A stretch of 64,000 nt of DNA from Anaerovorax odorimutans (GCA_016841185.1 JAENZQ010000002.1:124001-188000), one strand, 5' to 3'; shown: positions 35,727 to 44,877, counted from the first letter of the stretch. Program-made: numbers and translations. Notes: generated by a model not told the origin, from the sequence alone.

Positions 35727-38585
35727 TTACCAGCTTAGCGGATTTGCTTTTATTTTTTCCATTTCATCATAAAAATCAGAACCCAGGTAATACTTCTTTG
35801 GAGGCTCTATCTTACCGCCTGCAGCCAAGGTATCCAGACCGGCCTTGATTTTTTCCGGAGCAGCCGGTAGTTCATAAATCCTGACACCGCAAGCATTATT
35901 GATTGCGTTGATAACTGCAACGTGATCGGATGATTGGAAAGCTTCGGAAGCACCGGAAGAACCGAAAGGTCCTCTCTCATCAAAACCATCCAAGTGAATA
36001 ACTTTGATGTCATCCGGAATATCCTTGATATATGGAACTCCGGCAGCATACATATTGGTATGTTTCTTAACATCATCATAGTTTTCTTTAAGCGCAAAAC
36101 CGATGGCATGTGAAATACCGCCATACGCCTGACCGTCTACAGCCTGAATATTTCCGACCTTGCCAACCCAGTCTACGCAAGTCATTCCGATAACTGTCGT
36201 CCTTCCAGTTGCTGCTTCCACTTCAACCTCTGCCAAAAATAGGGCATAAGTATAAGCATAAGTTGGATTTCCCGAACCGTCATTGGGATCCAAGAAGTCA
36301 AATTCATCCCATTCATCTGCAGCCGTCCAGTTGCCCTCATGCCTTGTAGGGATACCTTCAGCGACCATTTCATCATAAGTACGATACGTACCGTCTTCCT
36401 TACGCATAGCGTTGGCAAGATTTTCAGCCGCTAAAATACTGGCTTTACCATTTGCAAAGTGAGAACGTGAACCTGCAGATTCACCTGTATTTGGACAATA
36501 TTTGGTATCTGCCTGAACCAGCTTAATATCATCGGGCATTACATCAGGAAAATAAGGTTTTAACGCTTCCAGTGTACAGATCAGAGATCCCTGATCACCG
36601 CCCTGGCCCTGATCCTGCCATGTATCATATTTGATGAATTTATTGTCAGGTGTCAGCTCTATAGCAACACTGGCTTCATCAACGCCGCCAAGTCCGACAT
36701 TATAGCCGCCCCAGGCCAAACCGACCCCTCGCCGGACTTCCTTGGTATCGGCAGCCTTAGCTTTTTTAACTGCTTCCTCATAATAGGGCTTCATGATATC
36801 CATCATTTTTTCCATAGGGTATTGAAGGAAGGGACGCTGATTCAGGTTCGTCTGACCCGGTCTTGCAATGTTTCTATATCTGAATTCAAATGGGTCCATT
36901 CCTATTTTCTCAGCCAGCATATCGATGAGGGCTTCCCCACAGGTATACGCCTGAGGTCCTCCGTACCCTCTATAAGCAGTTCCGTAAGCATGGTTGGTTA
37001 TGGCTACTCTGGCCAATCCCAGTGCATTCGGTACATAATATGGGAAAAACATAAAACGAAGGATCTTGGTGAGTTTGTCATCCCCAAGTTCCGGATAAGC
37101 ACCGTGATCCAATCCGGCATCAAATTCTCCGGCAATTATTTTTCCGTCTTTATCACAGGCTAATCTTCCATTGATATGCGCTGGAGAGCGTTTACCGCTG
37201 AACGCCATGAACTGCGCATAATCCATTGACAACGCAACTGGCATTCCTGTTACTTTACATGCAATCGCTGCCAATGCATAAGAACTGGCACTCATAGCCC
37301 ATCCGAAAGAACCTCCGGTTGGATTTTCAACAACACGAATCTTTTCCGCAGGAAGGCCTACTGCTTCTGCAATATCATCCCGGTCAAAATAAGTGGTCAT
37401 CGCCTTACATTGAACTGTCAACAGACCGTCTTCATCATAGTAAGCCTGTACCGTATCTCCTTCAATGGACATATGGGGCTCTCTTGTAGAATAGAAACTT
37501 CCTTCTACAGAGTATGCCGCTTCCTCGATCAATTCGGGAACTTGATCTGCTTCACCTTTTCGCAGCGGCTGTATACTGTAAACATTATCCATTGACGGAT
37601 GGATCCTCATAGCATCCGGCATAACCGCATCTAAATAATTCATATATTCAGGAAGCTGCTCGATTTCAACCTTGACTTTTTCTGCTGCAGCTTTTGCATG
37701 CTCTTTTGTATCAGCGGCAACCATGGCAACAACGTTACCCCAGGAAAATATCTTTTCATCCTGCAATAGCTTATGAACCTGATCATAAACCACTGTTCTG
37801 GGTGAAAACTGATAAGCCATGAGACGATTAGCACCTTCTATATCTTTTGCTGTGATGACTTTTACAACACCCGGCATTTTCTCAGCTTCGCTATAATCAA
37901 TGTGTAATATCTTGGCATGATTTGTGATCCTTGGCATAACAAGAGCAACTTTCAAAGTTTCAGGAGGCATTTTCAGTTCGATGTCGTCACCAAAGTCACA
38001 AACACCGCATGCTTTTGCCATTGCATTTGGCCGAATAATAGGTTTGCCGTAAAAGTTTCCTACATCCTTTTTAAAATCGTATGTAATATCCTCTAAAGTT
38101 TTTTCACCGCGCATGATTGCTGCAGCTGCCATAACAGCATCTACAATTTGCTTATAACCGGTACATCGACAAACATTTCTGTGTTTCTGGAACCAATCAC
38201 GTACTTCCTCTCTGTTAGGCTTTGGGTTTTCCTGTAAGAGTGCATACGCAGATACGATAAACCCGGGGACACAGAAACCACACTGTACAGCACCAAGGTG
38301 AACCCACGCATATTGAAGAGGATGAGGATTCAGAACAGTTCCGATCCCTTCAATGGTCAATACTGAACTGTAATCTTTAACTGTCTTTATTTTTCTTGTG
38401 CAGGAACGAATGACTTTCCCGTCTAAAATTACAGAGCAGGCACCGCATACGCCTGTTCCGCATCCTATTTTTGTACCGGTAAGTCCAAGCCGACGCAAAA
38501 CAACTGCCAAAGTATCCTTTTCAGGATCACATATGAACATACGGTCTGCACCATTGATGTTGAGTGTCATTTTCCTTAAATTCAT
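35727..38585 (-). CDS. Mop-type molybdenum hydroxylase (aldehyde oxidoreductase-like), copy 1
   Basis: The 952-aa product has the build of Desulfovibrio Mop. An N-terminal plant-type [2Fe-2S] domain (GCGTGVCGACSVILDGKV, last Cys in RSCTRKI) leads to a second helical [2Fe-2S] domain (QCGFCVPGF...NVCRCTGYKQI). The molybdopterin-binding domains follow from about residue 180, including YRGYGGPQAY and the catalytic Glu in GSSGASEAFQS near 890. There is no FAD domain and no signal peptide. Such enzymes hydroxylate aldehydes or N-heterocycles with water-derived oxygen. A clean AGGAGGT site precedes the ATG. Oxidoreductase copy 1 lies downstream; copy 2 of the pair lies upstream. Confidence 0.92.
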   Translation of the reverse strand: MNLRKMTLNINGADRMFICDPEKDTLAVVLRRLGLTGTKIGCGTGVCGACSVILDGKVIRSCTRKIKTVKDYSSVLTIEGIGTVLNPHPLQYAWVHLGAVQCGFCVPGFIVSAYALLQENPKPNREEVRDWFQKHRNVCRCTGYKQIVDAVMAAAAIMRGEKTLEDITYDFKKDVGNFYGKPIIRPNAMAKACGVCDFGDDIELKMPPETLKVALVMPRITNHAKILHIDYSEAEKMPGVVKVITAKDIEGANRLMAYQFSPRTVVYDQVHKLLQDEKIFSWGNVVAMVAADTKEHAKAAAEKVKVEIEQLPEYMNYLDAVMPDAMRIHPSMDNVYSIQPLRKGEADQVPELIEEAAYSVEGSFYSTREPHMSIEGDTVQAYYDEDGLLTVQCKAMTTYFDRDDIAEAVGLPAEKIRVVENPTGGSFGWAMSASSYALAAIACKVTGMPVALSMDYAQFMAFSGKRSPAHINGRLACDKDGKIIAGEFDAGLDHGAYPELGDDKLTKILRFMFFPYYVPNALGLARVAITNHAYGTAYRGYGGPQAYTCGEALIDMLAEKIGMDPFEFRYRNIARPGQTNLNQRPFLQYPMEKMMDIMKPYYEEAVKKAKAADTKEVRRGVGLAWGGYNVGLGGVDEASVAIELTPDNKFIKYDTWQDQGQGGDQGSLICTLEALKPYFPDVMPDDIKLVQADTKYCPNTGESAGSRSHFANGKASILAAENLANAMRKEDGTYRTYDEMVAEGIPTRHEGNWTAADEWDEFDFLDPNDGSGNPTYAYTYALFLAEVEVEAATGRTTVIGMTCVDWVGKVGNIQAVDGQAYGGISHAIGFALKENYDDVKKHTNMYAAGVPYIKDIPDDIKVIHLDGFDERGPFGSSGASEAFQSSDHVAVINAINNACGVRIYELPAAPEKIKAGLDTLAAGGKIEPPKKYYLGSDFYDEMEKIKANPLSW

Positions 38586-38701
38586 AAATTACCTCCTATC
38601 ATAATTTACTTTTAATTACTATTTTCAAACAACAAAAGCTTTTTAGCTTTTATTATTGTTGAATCAACATTAGCAGTGTCATTGGTGTCAGTTGTCATTG
38701 A

Positions 38702-38784
38702 GTGTCATTGGGGACGGTTCTTTTTGACACGCTTGCTTTCAACACATAACTTCAATAACGAAAAAGAACCGCCTCCAATGACAC
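38702..38784. repeat. GGGGACGGTT inverted repeat, copy D
   Basis: The left arm 38702-38730 (GTGTCATTGGGGACGGTTCT followed by TTTTGACAC) pairs imperfectly with 38761-38784. The copy ends exactly next to the stop codon of the C-GCAxxG-C-C gene. The 199-bp gap also contains an AAAGCT/AGCTTTT hairpin near 38631-38660; nothing else is visible. Confidence 0.8.
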
Positions 38785-39168
38785 TCATCCATAGTCTTCC
38801 AATATTTCTATTACTTTTTCGTATGTTTTATTGACAATAACAGGACATTTTTCAACTTTATTAAAAGGATCATCGCCTAATATATCCTTACAGTTGCAAG
38901 ACTCGAAATTATCTTCAAACCATTGGACTAATAGAGGAATCATTTGGTCAGAAGCTTTATCCGGTTCAAAAAAAGACAGTAAGCATGCCCCTCCTGATAA
39001 CGCCCCGCAAAGCAAACCGCTATACAATCCACTGCACAATCCCTTTACAGCATTGATTAAATCAGCATTTTTCAAACCTTTCTCATCAAGCCCCATCTGC
39101 AATAATATTTGAGAACAGCAATATCCTTTCAGCTGATACTCAAATATTTTGTCGGTATAATCTTGCAT
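38785..39168 (-). CDS. C-GCAxxG-C-C family protein (DVU_1555-like)
   Basis: The 127-aa product has the cysteine pattern of the C_GCAxxG_C_C family. C17-C18 sit in GYCCSQ, C45 in KGLCSGLYSG, and a CGALSGGAC core at about 54-62 replaces the usual GCAxxG. C91/C93 lie in ESCNCKDILG and C108 in KCPVIV. Members are thought to bind a redox cofactor or Fe-S cluster, and some are exported, but this one has no signal peptide. It lies between the two Mop/oxidoreductase pairs. NCBI names a cluster-specific branch DVU_1555. A small electron-transfer role is inferred. The ribosome site AAGGAGGTG is ideal. Confidence 0.87.
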   Translation of the reverse strand: MQDYTDKIFEYQLKGYCCSQILLQMGLDEKGLKNADLINAVKGLCSGLYSGLLCGALSGGACLLSFFEPDKASDQMIPLLVQWFEDNFESCNCKDILGDDPFNKVEKCPVIVNKTYEKVIEILEDYG

Positions 39169-39234
39169 ACAACACCTCCTTGTTCGATCTATCTTTAAGT
39201 TAATACAATGTTTTTTAACTTTCTATCTGTTGAG

Positions 39235-39293
39235 GTGTCATATAGACGGTCCGTTTTGGACTCGCATCATTAAAGAACCGTCCTATTGACACA
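39235..39293. repeat. Degenerate GGGGACGGTT inverted repeat, copy E
   Basis: GTGTCATATAGACGGTCCGT on the left and AAGAACCGTCCTATTGACAC on the right pair only in part. This is a decayed member of the family, in the gap between oxidoreductase copy 2 and the C-GCAxxG-C-C gene. The rest of that 214-bp gap is featureless. Confidence 0.65.
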
Positions 39294-39382
39294 CTCATTA
39301 AGAATTAGAAAGGAACCTGCTATTTCTATATCTGGTTCAGTACTTTTCAGAAAAATGATTTTAAGTTATTGGTTTGGTATTT

Positions 39383-41659
39383 TTACGTATCAACATCTGT
39401 TCTTTTTCCATTCCAAACCAGCTCCAAATCAATTTTCATTCTATGACAATATGCATTTACAAGTTCAAACCCACCTTCTATTGTGCGATATTCTGCCCAA
39501 TATGTCATATTTCCGATTTTTTTATATCCGGAATAATAACCGCTTTCCCAATCACGAGTTCTTTTTTTAGTTTTATTACAGTACAGAATTACTTGCCGGA
39601 TATCATTTTCCAAGATTCGCTCCGAATCAAGCTTTTCTCTGGTTTCCGGTGAAATAACCAACTTCATCTTATCCTCTGTTGATTTTTGCTCCACATTGGC
39701 CTCATCTTTCCAATATTTTTTTAATAAAGTATTTTTTAACTCGAATCTATTTTCATGACGTTGAGTCACTGTTTTAGGCTTCGAATCTCTGTCTTGTATG
39801 TCGAATAAAATATCTAAAATATGCAGCACAGGCTTTCCTTCGGAAGCAAATACATCCCGGCAGTTAATACAATAGGTCATATACGGATTATTGCTTTTTT
39901 CAATTCTCTTTTTTACGACTGTTTCTGCAAATTCAGGATTGGCAATGGATACCTGACCGCCAAAACTGCAGCACCTTGGATGATCTTCGTAGATTTCTTC
40001 GATTCTATATCCTGCTTGTTTAATAAGCGACCTTATCTCATTGCGAAGCTGCGGCTCATACCGACTGCTGCACGGATCAAAAACTGAATATATTTGATTA
40101 TCTTCGTTTCTTCTCGCTTCGATTCCAAACTCCGTTATAATATCGTAAAGAAACATTACAGGTAAATCCGGTAAAAATTTATTGAATTTTTGCTTACATG
40201 TCGGGCAAGCCAGAATAATCTTGGGCATACCCAAATCTGTCCAACTTTTTTTTATTTTTTCAATAACCTTTTTATGTTTCTCCTCGTCTCCTGCCCATTC
40301 AGCAGGAGCACCGCAGCAGTGAAGTATCAAAGCTGTACTGGAATCATATTTTAAAAGATATTCATAGGTCTCAAGCACATATCGAGGATCTGAAGCCCCG
40401 AGTTGGCATCCGGGGAAAAATACATAATTACTTTTTGAAAAATCATTTGGTGCTTTTGCTATTTCAGCCATTTCACCATTAGCAGAATCCATGTCCCTAA
40501 GCCAGTATTCATGAAAAGCCCATGGTTGTTTTCCCTGTCTATGAAGACTTCGTCTGCTTTCCATGATCATTCCATCCAGATCTATGCTCATGGGACAGAC
40601 TTCCTTAAAAATACCATCCATCATATGTGTATTGATAAGTCTTTTTGCCGGTGCAGCTTTGAGATCTGCATTCCCCGGCAAGATGGTAGCTACTACCTCA
40701 TCCCTTACTCTTGAAGGCCATTTATTATAAAATGCTATTAGGTCCGAATAATTTCGGCATGCATCACATTGACACCGCAAGCAACGATTTGCTTCAGCCA
40801 CTGCTTCTTCTTTACTGAAAAATCCGTCCTTTTCAGGAACAACAGGTTTTGAGCAGATCAGCTTTGCCGGATCAAGTTCCATCTTTGTTGTACGGTTGTC
40901 TTCATAAGGTAATACAACACCTGTCCTCAAATACCTTTCTATAGCGGCTGCATTGTTCAGCCCGTCGGCGATCGCCTCTATCGTGTCCTTGCCAAGTATG
41001 GATCCTCCTGCAAAAACAGCGGTTCTCTCATGCAGTAATCTTGGCAGTTTGTCATTCAACAACCCAAAATCCGTTCCGCCTTTCCCGGTAGCCACATAGA
41101 TAACATCATAGTCCTGAATCTCCTCAAGGCTATTGATTTCTGTATTTAAAAACAAAGTATAATTTTCAAATTTAAATTGCTGTTCAATATCCTTCATAAA
41201 CACTTCTTCCGGCAGCTTATCCCAAAGATGCCCGCCAATCCTTCCGGATTTTTCATATACGGATAATGAATATTTTTTAGCACTAAGCCTTAAAGTACAG
41301 GCCAGCCCGCTGATTCCTCCGCCAACAACAGCTATATTCTTATTTTTTGCTGGTAGATTATAATCATTTGGATCTATTTTAGTTGCATAGGAAAGACATG
41401 CTTTCTCAAGCAAATTCAAATTTATTGAACTGTCTGTCTTTTCACGGGGACATACATCTCTACAAGGTTCATGGCATAAAGCAGCGACAATTTGAGGAAA
41501 GCCTACTGCATCACGATATACTTTATAGGCCGAATTGCAATTCCCGCGGCCCATCTTTTCTGTAAATCCTCTTACATTTAAGTGAAATGGGCATACTGCA
41601 GTACAAAAAGCTTCTTCATTCTGCAGGCAGTTCTTGAATTGATCGATATATTTCTTCAT
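39383..41659 (-). CDS. FAD/Fe-S oxidoreductase with CCG domains, copy 2 (cluster ligands lost)
   Basis: The 758-aa product is a paralogue of the protein at 33299-35584 with the same domain order. It has FCTAVCPFHLNV, the FAD motif IAVVGGGISGLACTLRL, RCLRCQCDACRNYSDLI, two intact CCG modules (FFPGCQLG...LHCCGAPAEWAG; DPCSSRY...CCSFGG...YCINCRD) and the same C-terminal domain. The segment matching NTCTQCGLFEEACPEDI in copy 1 reads NTHMMDGIFKEVCPMSI here, and YCDLC reads YSDLI, so at least four Cys are gone and one Fe-S cluster is probably missing. The ATG at 41659 is chosen by alignment with copy 1. It likely serves Mop copy 2. Confidence 0.86.
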   Translation of the reverse strand: MKKYIDQFKNCLQNEEAFCTAVCPFHLNVRGFTEKMGRGNCNSAYKVYRDAVGFPQIVAALCHEPCRDVCPREKTDSSINLNLLEKACLSYATKIDPNDYNLPAKNKNIAVVGGGISGLACTLRLSAKKYSLSVYEKSGRIGGHLWDKLPEEVFMKDIEQQFKFENYTLFLNTEINSLEEIQDYDVIYVATGKGGTDFGLLNDKLPRLLHERTAVFAGGSILGKDTIEAIADGLNNAAAIERYLRTGVVLPYEDNRTTKMELDPAKLICSKPVVPEKDGFFSKEEAVAEANRCLRCQCDACRNYSDLIAFYNKWPSRVRDEVVATILPGNADLKAAPAKRLINTHMMDGIFKEVCPMSIDLDGMIMESRRSLHRQGKQPWAFHEYWLRDMDSANGEMAEIAKAPNDFSKSNYVFFPGCQLGASDPRYVLETYEYLLKYDSSTALILHCCGAPAEWAGDEEKHKKVIEKIKKSWTDLGMPKIILACPTCKQKFNKFLPDLPVMFLYDIITEFGIEARRNEDNQIYSVFDPCSSRYEPQLRNEIRSLIKQAGYRIEEIYEDHPRCCSFGGQVSIANPEFAETVVKKRIEKSNNPYMTYCINCRDVFASEGKPVLHILDILFDIQDRDSKPKTVTQRHENRFELKNTLLKKYWKDEANVEQKSTEDKMKLVISPETREKLDSERILENDIRQVILYCNKTKKRTRDWESGYYSGYKKIGNMTYWAEYRTIEGGFELVNAYCHRMKIDLELVWNGKRTDVDT

Positions 41660-41669
41660 AAAATATTCT

Positions 41670-41742
41670 ATATCGTTGGAAACGGTTCTTGGCACCTGAC
41701 GAATAATGATTTCGTGTCAAAAAGAACCGTCCCCAATGACAC
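41670..41742. repeat. GGGGACGGTT inverted repeat, copy F
   Basis: The right arm 41713-41742 (CGTGTCAAAAAGAACCGTCC then CCAATGACAC) is intact. The left arm (about 41670-41697) is degenerate (GTTGGAAACGGTTCTTGGCA). It fills the gap between Mop copy 2 and oxidoreductase copy 2. Confidence 0.75.
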
Positions 41743-41764
41743 TTTCTCCCTGATGAATTATTAT

Positions 41765-44605
41765 CTATAGTGGATTTGACTTGATATTATCCAGTTCTTC
41801 ATATAATTCCGAACCGAGGAAATATTTCTTAGGCGGTTCTATTTTTCCGCCCTTTTCAATGATATCAATACCTTGTTTTACCTTTTCAGGGTATGCCGGT
41901 AGCTCGTAAATGCGTACCCCGCATGCATTGTATATCCCATTGATAACCGCCATATGTCCACCGGACTGGAATGCTTCAGAAGCTCCGGATGAACCCCAAG
42001 GTCCATTATCCCGCGGCGTACAATGGAATATCAACTGAATGTCATCCGGTATATCTTTAACATACGGAATACCAGCACCATAAATATTATTATGTTTCTT
42101 CACATCATCATAGTTTTCCTTAAGAGCAAAGCCAATGCTGTGAGAAATGCCGCCATAAGCCTGCCCCTCAACCGATGCAAGATCACCAATAACACCTACA
42201 TCTGCTACACAAGTGTATTTGAGAACTGTTGTTTCACCCGTGGCCGTATCTACTTCAACCTCTGCAAGGAAAAGTGCATAAGTATATGCCGGTGTGGGTT
42301 CTCCTTCTCCTGTATTGGGATCTAAATCGCTGAGTGTCGGATCTGTAGGATTTGCATACTGACCTTCGTACTTTGTCGGAATTTTTTCTTCCACCATCTC
42401 ATCATATGTACGATAGGTGCCATCCGGTTTTCTCATGGCTGTCAAAAGCTTATCTGCTGCTATAATACTTGCTTTGCCATTCATATAGTGTGAACGGCTG
42501 CTGGCTGAACTTCCGCTGTCCGGACAAAATTTATTATCGTTTTGAATCAGCTTGATTTGGTCCGGAGTGAGTCCCAGCGGTTTCAATGCCTGCAGTGTTA
42601 CCTGAAGGGATCCTACATCTCCACCCTGGCCTTGATCCTGCCATGTATCATATTTTGTGATGGTATTATCCGGATTAAGCTCAATTGCAACTGTGCACTG
42701 ATCAGCAGTTCCTTCCGTAACATTGTAACCGCCCCATGCAATTCCCACACCCCTTCTTTTTTCCGGTGTGTCATTAGCTTTGGCATCAGCAACTGCTTTT
42801 TTATATATTGGACGTAATTTATCCATCATTTCTTTCATCGGATAATCGCGGAAAGTGCGCCGATTAAGATTTAAATCTCCCGGCCGCGCAAGGTTTATAT
42901 AACGGAATTCAAACGGATCCATCCCTATTTTTTCTGCCATCATGTCCATCATGGATTCTGAATGGGTATATGCCTGAGGTGACCCGTAACCGCGATACGC
43001 ACAGCCAAAGGCATGATTTGTATTTGCTACCCTTGCTAAACCGGCCACATTGGGCACATAATATGGGAAATATGTAAATCTTGCAATTCTGGTAGTAAGG
43101 TCGTCCCCCAACTCTTCATATGCACCATGATCTAACCCGGTATCAAATTCGGCAGCAATGATCTTGCCATTTTTATCACATGCAAGCCTTCCGTTTGAAT
43201 AGGAAGGGGCACGCTTTCCACTGAAAGCCATGAATTCTTGATATGAAAAAGAAAGTGCAATGGGCCTGTCACATGCTACTGCCGCAATTGCAGCCAATGA
43301 AAAACTGGGAGAAGAAGTTCCCCACCCAAAGCTGCCGCCTGTTGGATTTTCGATTACTCTTACTTTCTCAATAGGAACACCGGTGGCTTCTGCAATTTCT
43401 GTAGCATTAAAATATACGGTCATGGCTTTACAATGAACAGTCAACATACCGTCATCACCCCAATAGGCCTGGATCGTATCTCCTTCAATGGACATATGGG
43501 GCTCCCTTTGTGAATGGAAACTACCCTCTACAACATATTCAGCTTCATCAAACAGTTCTTGTATATCTTCTTCGCCTTTAATAACAGGCTGTAATGCAAA
43601 GATATTCGGGGTATCATCATGGACACGCATTGCATCAGGTACTACTGCATCAAGGTAGTTTAAATATTCAGGAAGCTGTTCTATTTCCACCTTCACCTTA
43701 GCTGCAGCCGCCCTTGCATTTTCCTTAGTGTCTGCTGCAACCATCGCGACAACATCTCCATAGTTAAAGATCTTATCCTCCGCCAACAAGACGTGTGTCG
43801 GCTGCAAAGCCGTACAGCGCGGGATGAATTGAAACATATTTAAACGGTTAGACCCTTTAACATCTTTATGAGTAATAATTTTATAGACTCCCGGCATCTT
43901 TTCCGCTTCGGAAAAGTCTATTTCTATAATTTTTGCATGATGTGCAATTCTGGGTTGTACAAGTGCTACATGAAGCGTACCCGGAGGCATCTTCATTTCT
44001 ATATCATCACCATAATCAGTTAATCCTGTTACCTTTCCAACAGCCGACGGACGAACAAGAGATTTTCCATAGTATTCCTTATCTTCCGGTGGATAAATCA
44101 TAATCTCTTCAATACTGCACTCTCCGCGAACAACTTTTGCCGCCGCCATGACAGCATCTATGATTTGTTTATAACCTGTACACCGGCACACATTACGGTG
44201 TTTTTGAAACCAATCCCGCACTTCTTCCCTATTAGGATTATTATTCTCTTGAAGCAGCCCATACGCCGAAACTATAAATCCGGGCACACAGAATCCGCAT
44301 TGTACTGCTCCATAGTGCATCCAAGCCACTTGAAGAGGATGAAGGTGCTGTGGCGTACCAATTCCTTCAATTGTGGTAACGGTACTATATTCTTCAATTG
44401 TACTGATTTTTTTCGTACAAGAGCGAATAACTTTGCCGTTTAGGATAACCGAACAAGAACCGCATACTCCTGTCCCACATCCTATTTTCACACCAGTCAG
44501 TCCAATTCTCCGTAGTACATCCGATAATTTATCATTTTCCGGATCACAAATAAACATCCTCTCAACACCGTTAATGTTAAGAGTCATTTTTCTGAATTTC
44601 ATCAT
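41765..44605 (-). CDS. Mop-type molybdenum hydroxylase (aldehyde oxidoreductase-like), copy 2
   Basis: The 946-aa product is a close paralogue of the protein at 35727-38585, with the same two [2Fe-2S] domains (GCGTGVCGSCSVILNGKV; QCGFCVPGF...NVCRCTGYKQI). The molybdopterin domains include YRGYGSPQAY and the catalytic Glu in GSSGASEAFQSGGH. No FAD domain. It is the first gene of the cluster, 164 bases downstream of a probable molybdenum-cofactor riboswitch. An AGGAGGTAGAA site precedes two adjacent ATG codons, so the start is uncertain by one residue. The substrate is unknown; the two copies may act on different compounds. Confidence 0.92.
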   Translation of the reverse strand: MMKFRKMTLNINGVERMFICDPENDKLSDVLRRIGLTGVKIGCGTGVCGSCSVILNGKVIRSCTKKISTIEEYSTVTTIEGIGTPQHLHPLQVAWMHYGAVQCGFCVPGFIVSAYGLLQENNNPNREEVRDWFQKHRNVCRCTGYKQIIDAVMAAAKVVRGECSIEEIMIYPPEDKEYYGKSLVRPSAVGKVTGLTDYGDDIEMKMPPGTLHVALVQPRIAHHAKIIEIDFSEAEKMPGVYKIITHKDVKGSNRLNMFQFIPRCTALQPTHVLLAEDKIFNYGDVVAMVAADTKENARAAAAKVKVEIEQLPEYLNYLDAVVPDAMRVHDDTPNIFALQPVIKGEEDIQELFDEAEYVVEGSFHSQREPHMSIEGDTIQAYWGDDGMLTVHCKAMTVYFNATEIAEATGVPIEKVRVIENPTGGSFGWGTSSPSFSLAAIAAVACDRPIALSFSYQEFMAFSGKRAPSYSNGRLACDKNGKIIAAEFDTGLDHGAYEELGDDLTTRIARFTYFPYYVPNVAGLARVANTNHAFGCAYRGYGSPQAYTHSESMMDMMAEKIGMDPFEFRYINLARPGDLNLNRRTFRDYPMKEMMDKLRPIYKKAVADAKANDTPEKRRGVGIAWGGYNVTEGTADQCTVAIELNPDNTITKYDTWQDQGQGGDVGSLQVTLQALKPLGLTPDQIKLIQNDNKFCPDSGSSASSRSHYMNGKASIIAADKLLTAMRKPDGTYRTYDEMVEEKIPTKYEGQYANPTDPTLSDLDPNTGEGEPTPAYTYALFLAEVEVDTATGETTVLKYTCVADVGVIGDLASVEGQAYGGISHSIGFALKENYDDVKKHNNIYGAGIPYVKDIPDDIQLIFHCTPRDNGPWGSSGASEAFQSGGHMAVINGIYNACGVRIYELPAYPEKVKQGIDIIEKGGKIEPPKKYFLGSELYEELDNIKSNPL

Positions 44606-44710
44606 TTCTACCTCCTAAAGGAATATAATTGACTATAACTCTAATTTATTCAAATTATTTCAAAAACAGTCTTTATCTTCTCCCTTCATAAGGTAAATTG
44701 GTCATAATCT

Positions 44711-44745
44711 ATAATAAAAAATCTGACCCTCGGAAAGGTCAGATT
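44711..44745 (-). terminator. Terminator of the riboswitch leader
   Basis: On the minus strand the stem AATCTGACC / GGTCAGATT (44737-44745 and 44720-44728, 9 bp, 8-base loop) is followed by TTTTTATTAT. It lies between the aptamer-like leader and the Mop copy 2 gene, the right place for a cofactor-controlled stop. Confidence 0.8.
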
Positions 44746-44771
44746 AAATATAACAAAAAAATCTGCTGATC

Positions 44772-44877
44772 ATTCATTCCTTTCCAATACGGGAGGCTTA
44801 TTCGTTTCCAAATAAACCCTATCGGTTTGCTGCCATAGTATCTCAGCGTATACCACAGGTCTACAAACTCGGAATCT
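44772..44877 (-). promoter_or_regulatory. Molybdenum cofactor (Moco/Tuco) riboswitch-like leader
   Basis: Read on the minus strand, the leader begins ATTCCGAGTTTG and ends GCCTCCCGTATTGGAAAGGA followed by ATGA. ATTCC and GGAAT can form the closing stem. GTTTG pairs with CAAAC, and TTATTTG-GAAA-CGAATAA forms a hairpin with a GNRA tetraloop. The CCGAG, GCCTCCCG and TTGGAAAG elements and the GNRA loop are what I recall of the Moco RNA motif. Upstream is an AT-rich stretch with a possible TATAAT (44885-44890); downstream is a terminator and then a molybdopterin enzyme gene. Whether it prefers Moco or the tungsten cofactor cannot be told. Confidence 0.78.

Noticed and set aside
38761-38787. TGA at the end of the C-GCAxxG-C-C gene followed by a hairpin, as in a selenocysteine codon with SECIS
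   Set aside because: The hairpin belongs to the GGGGACGGTT repeat family found at other places, the loop is too long for a bacterial SECIS, and the protein is of normal length at this stop.
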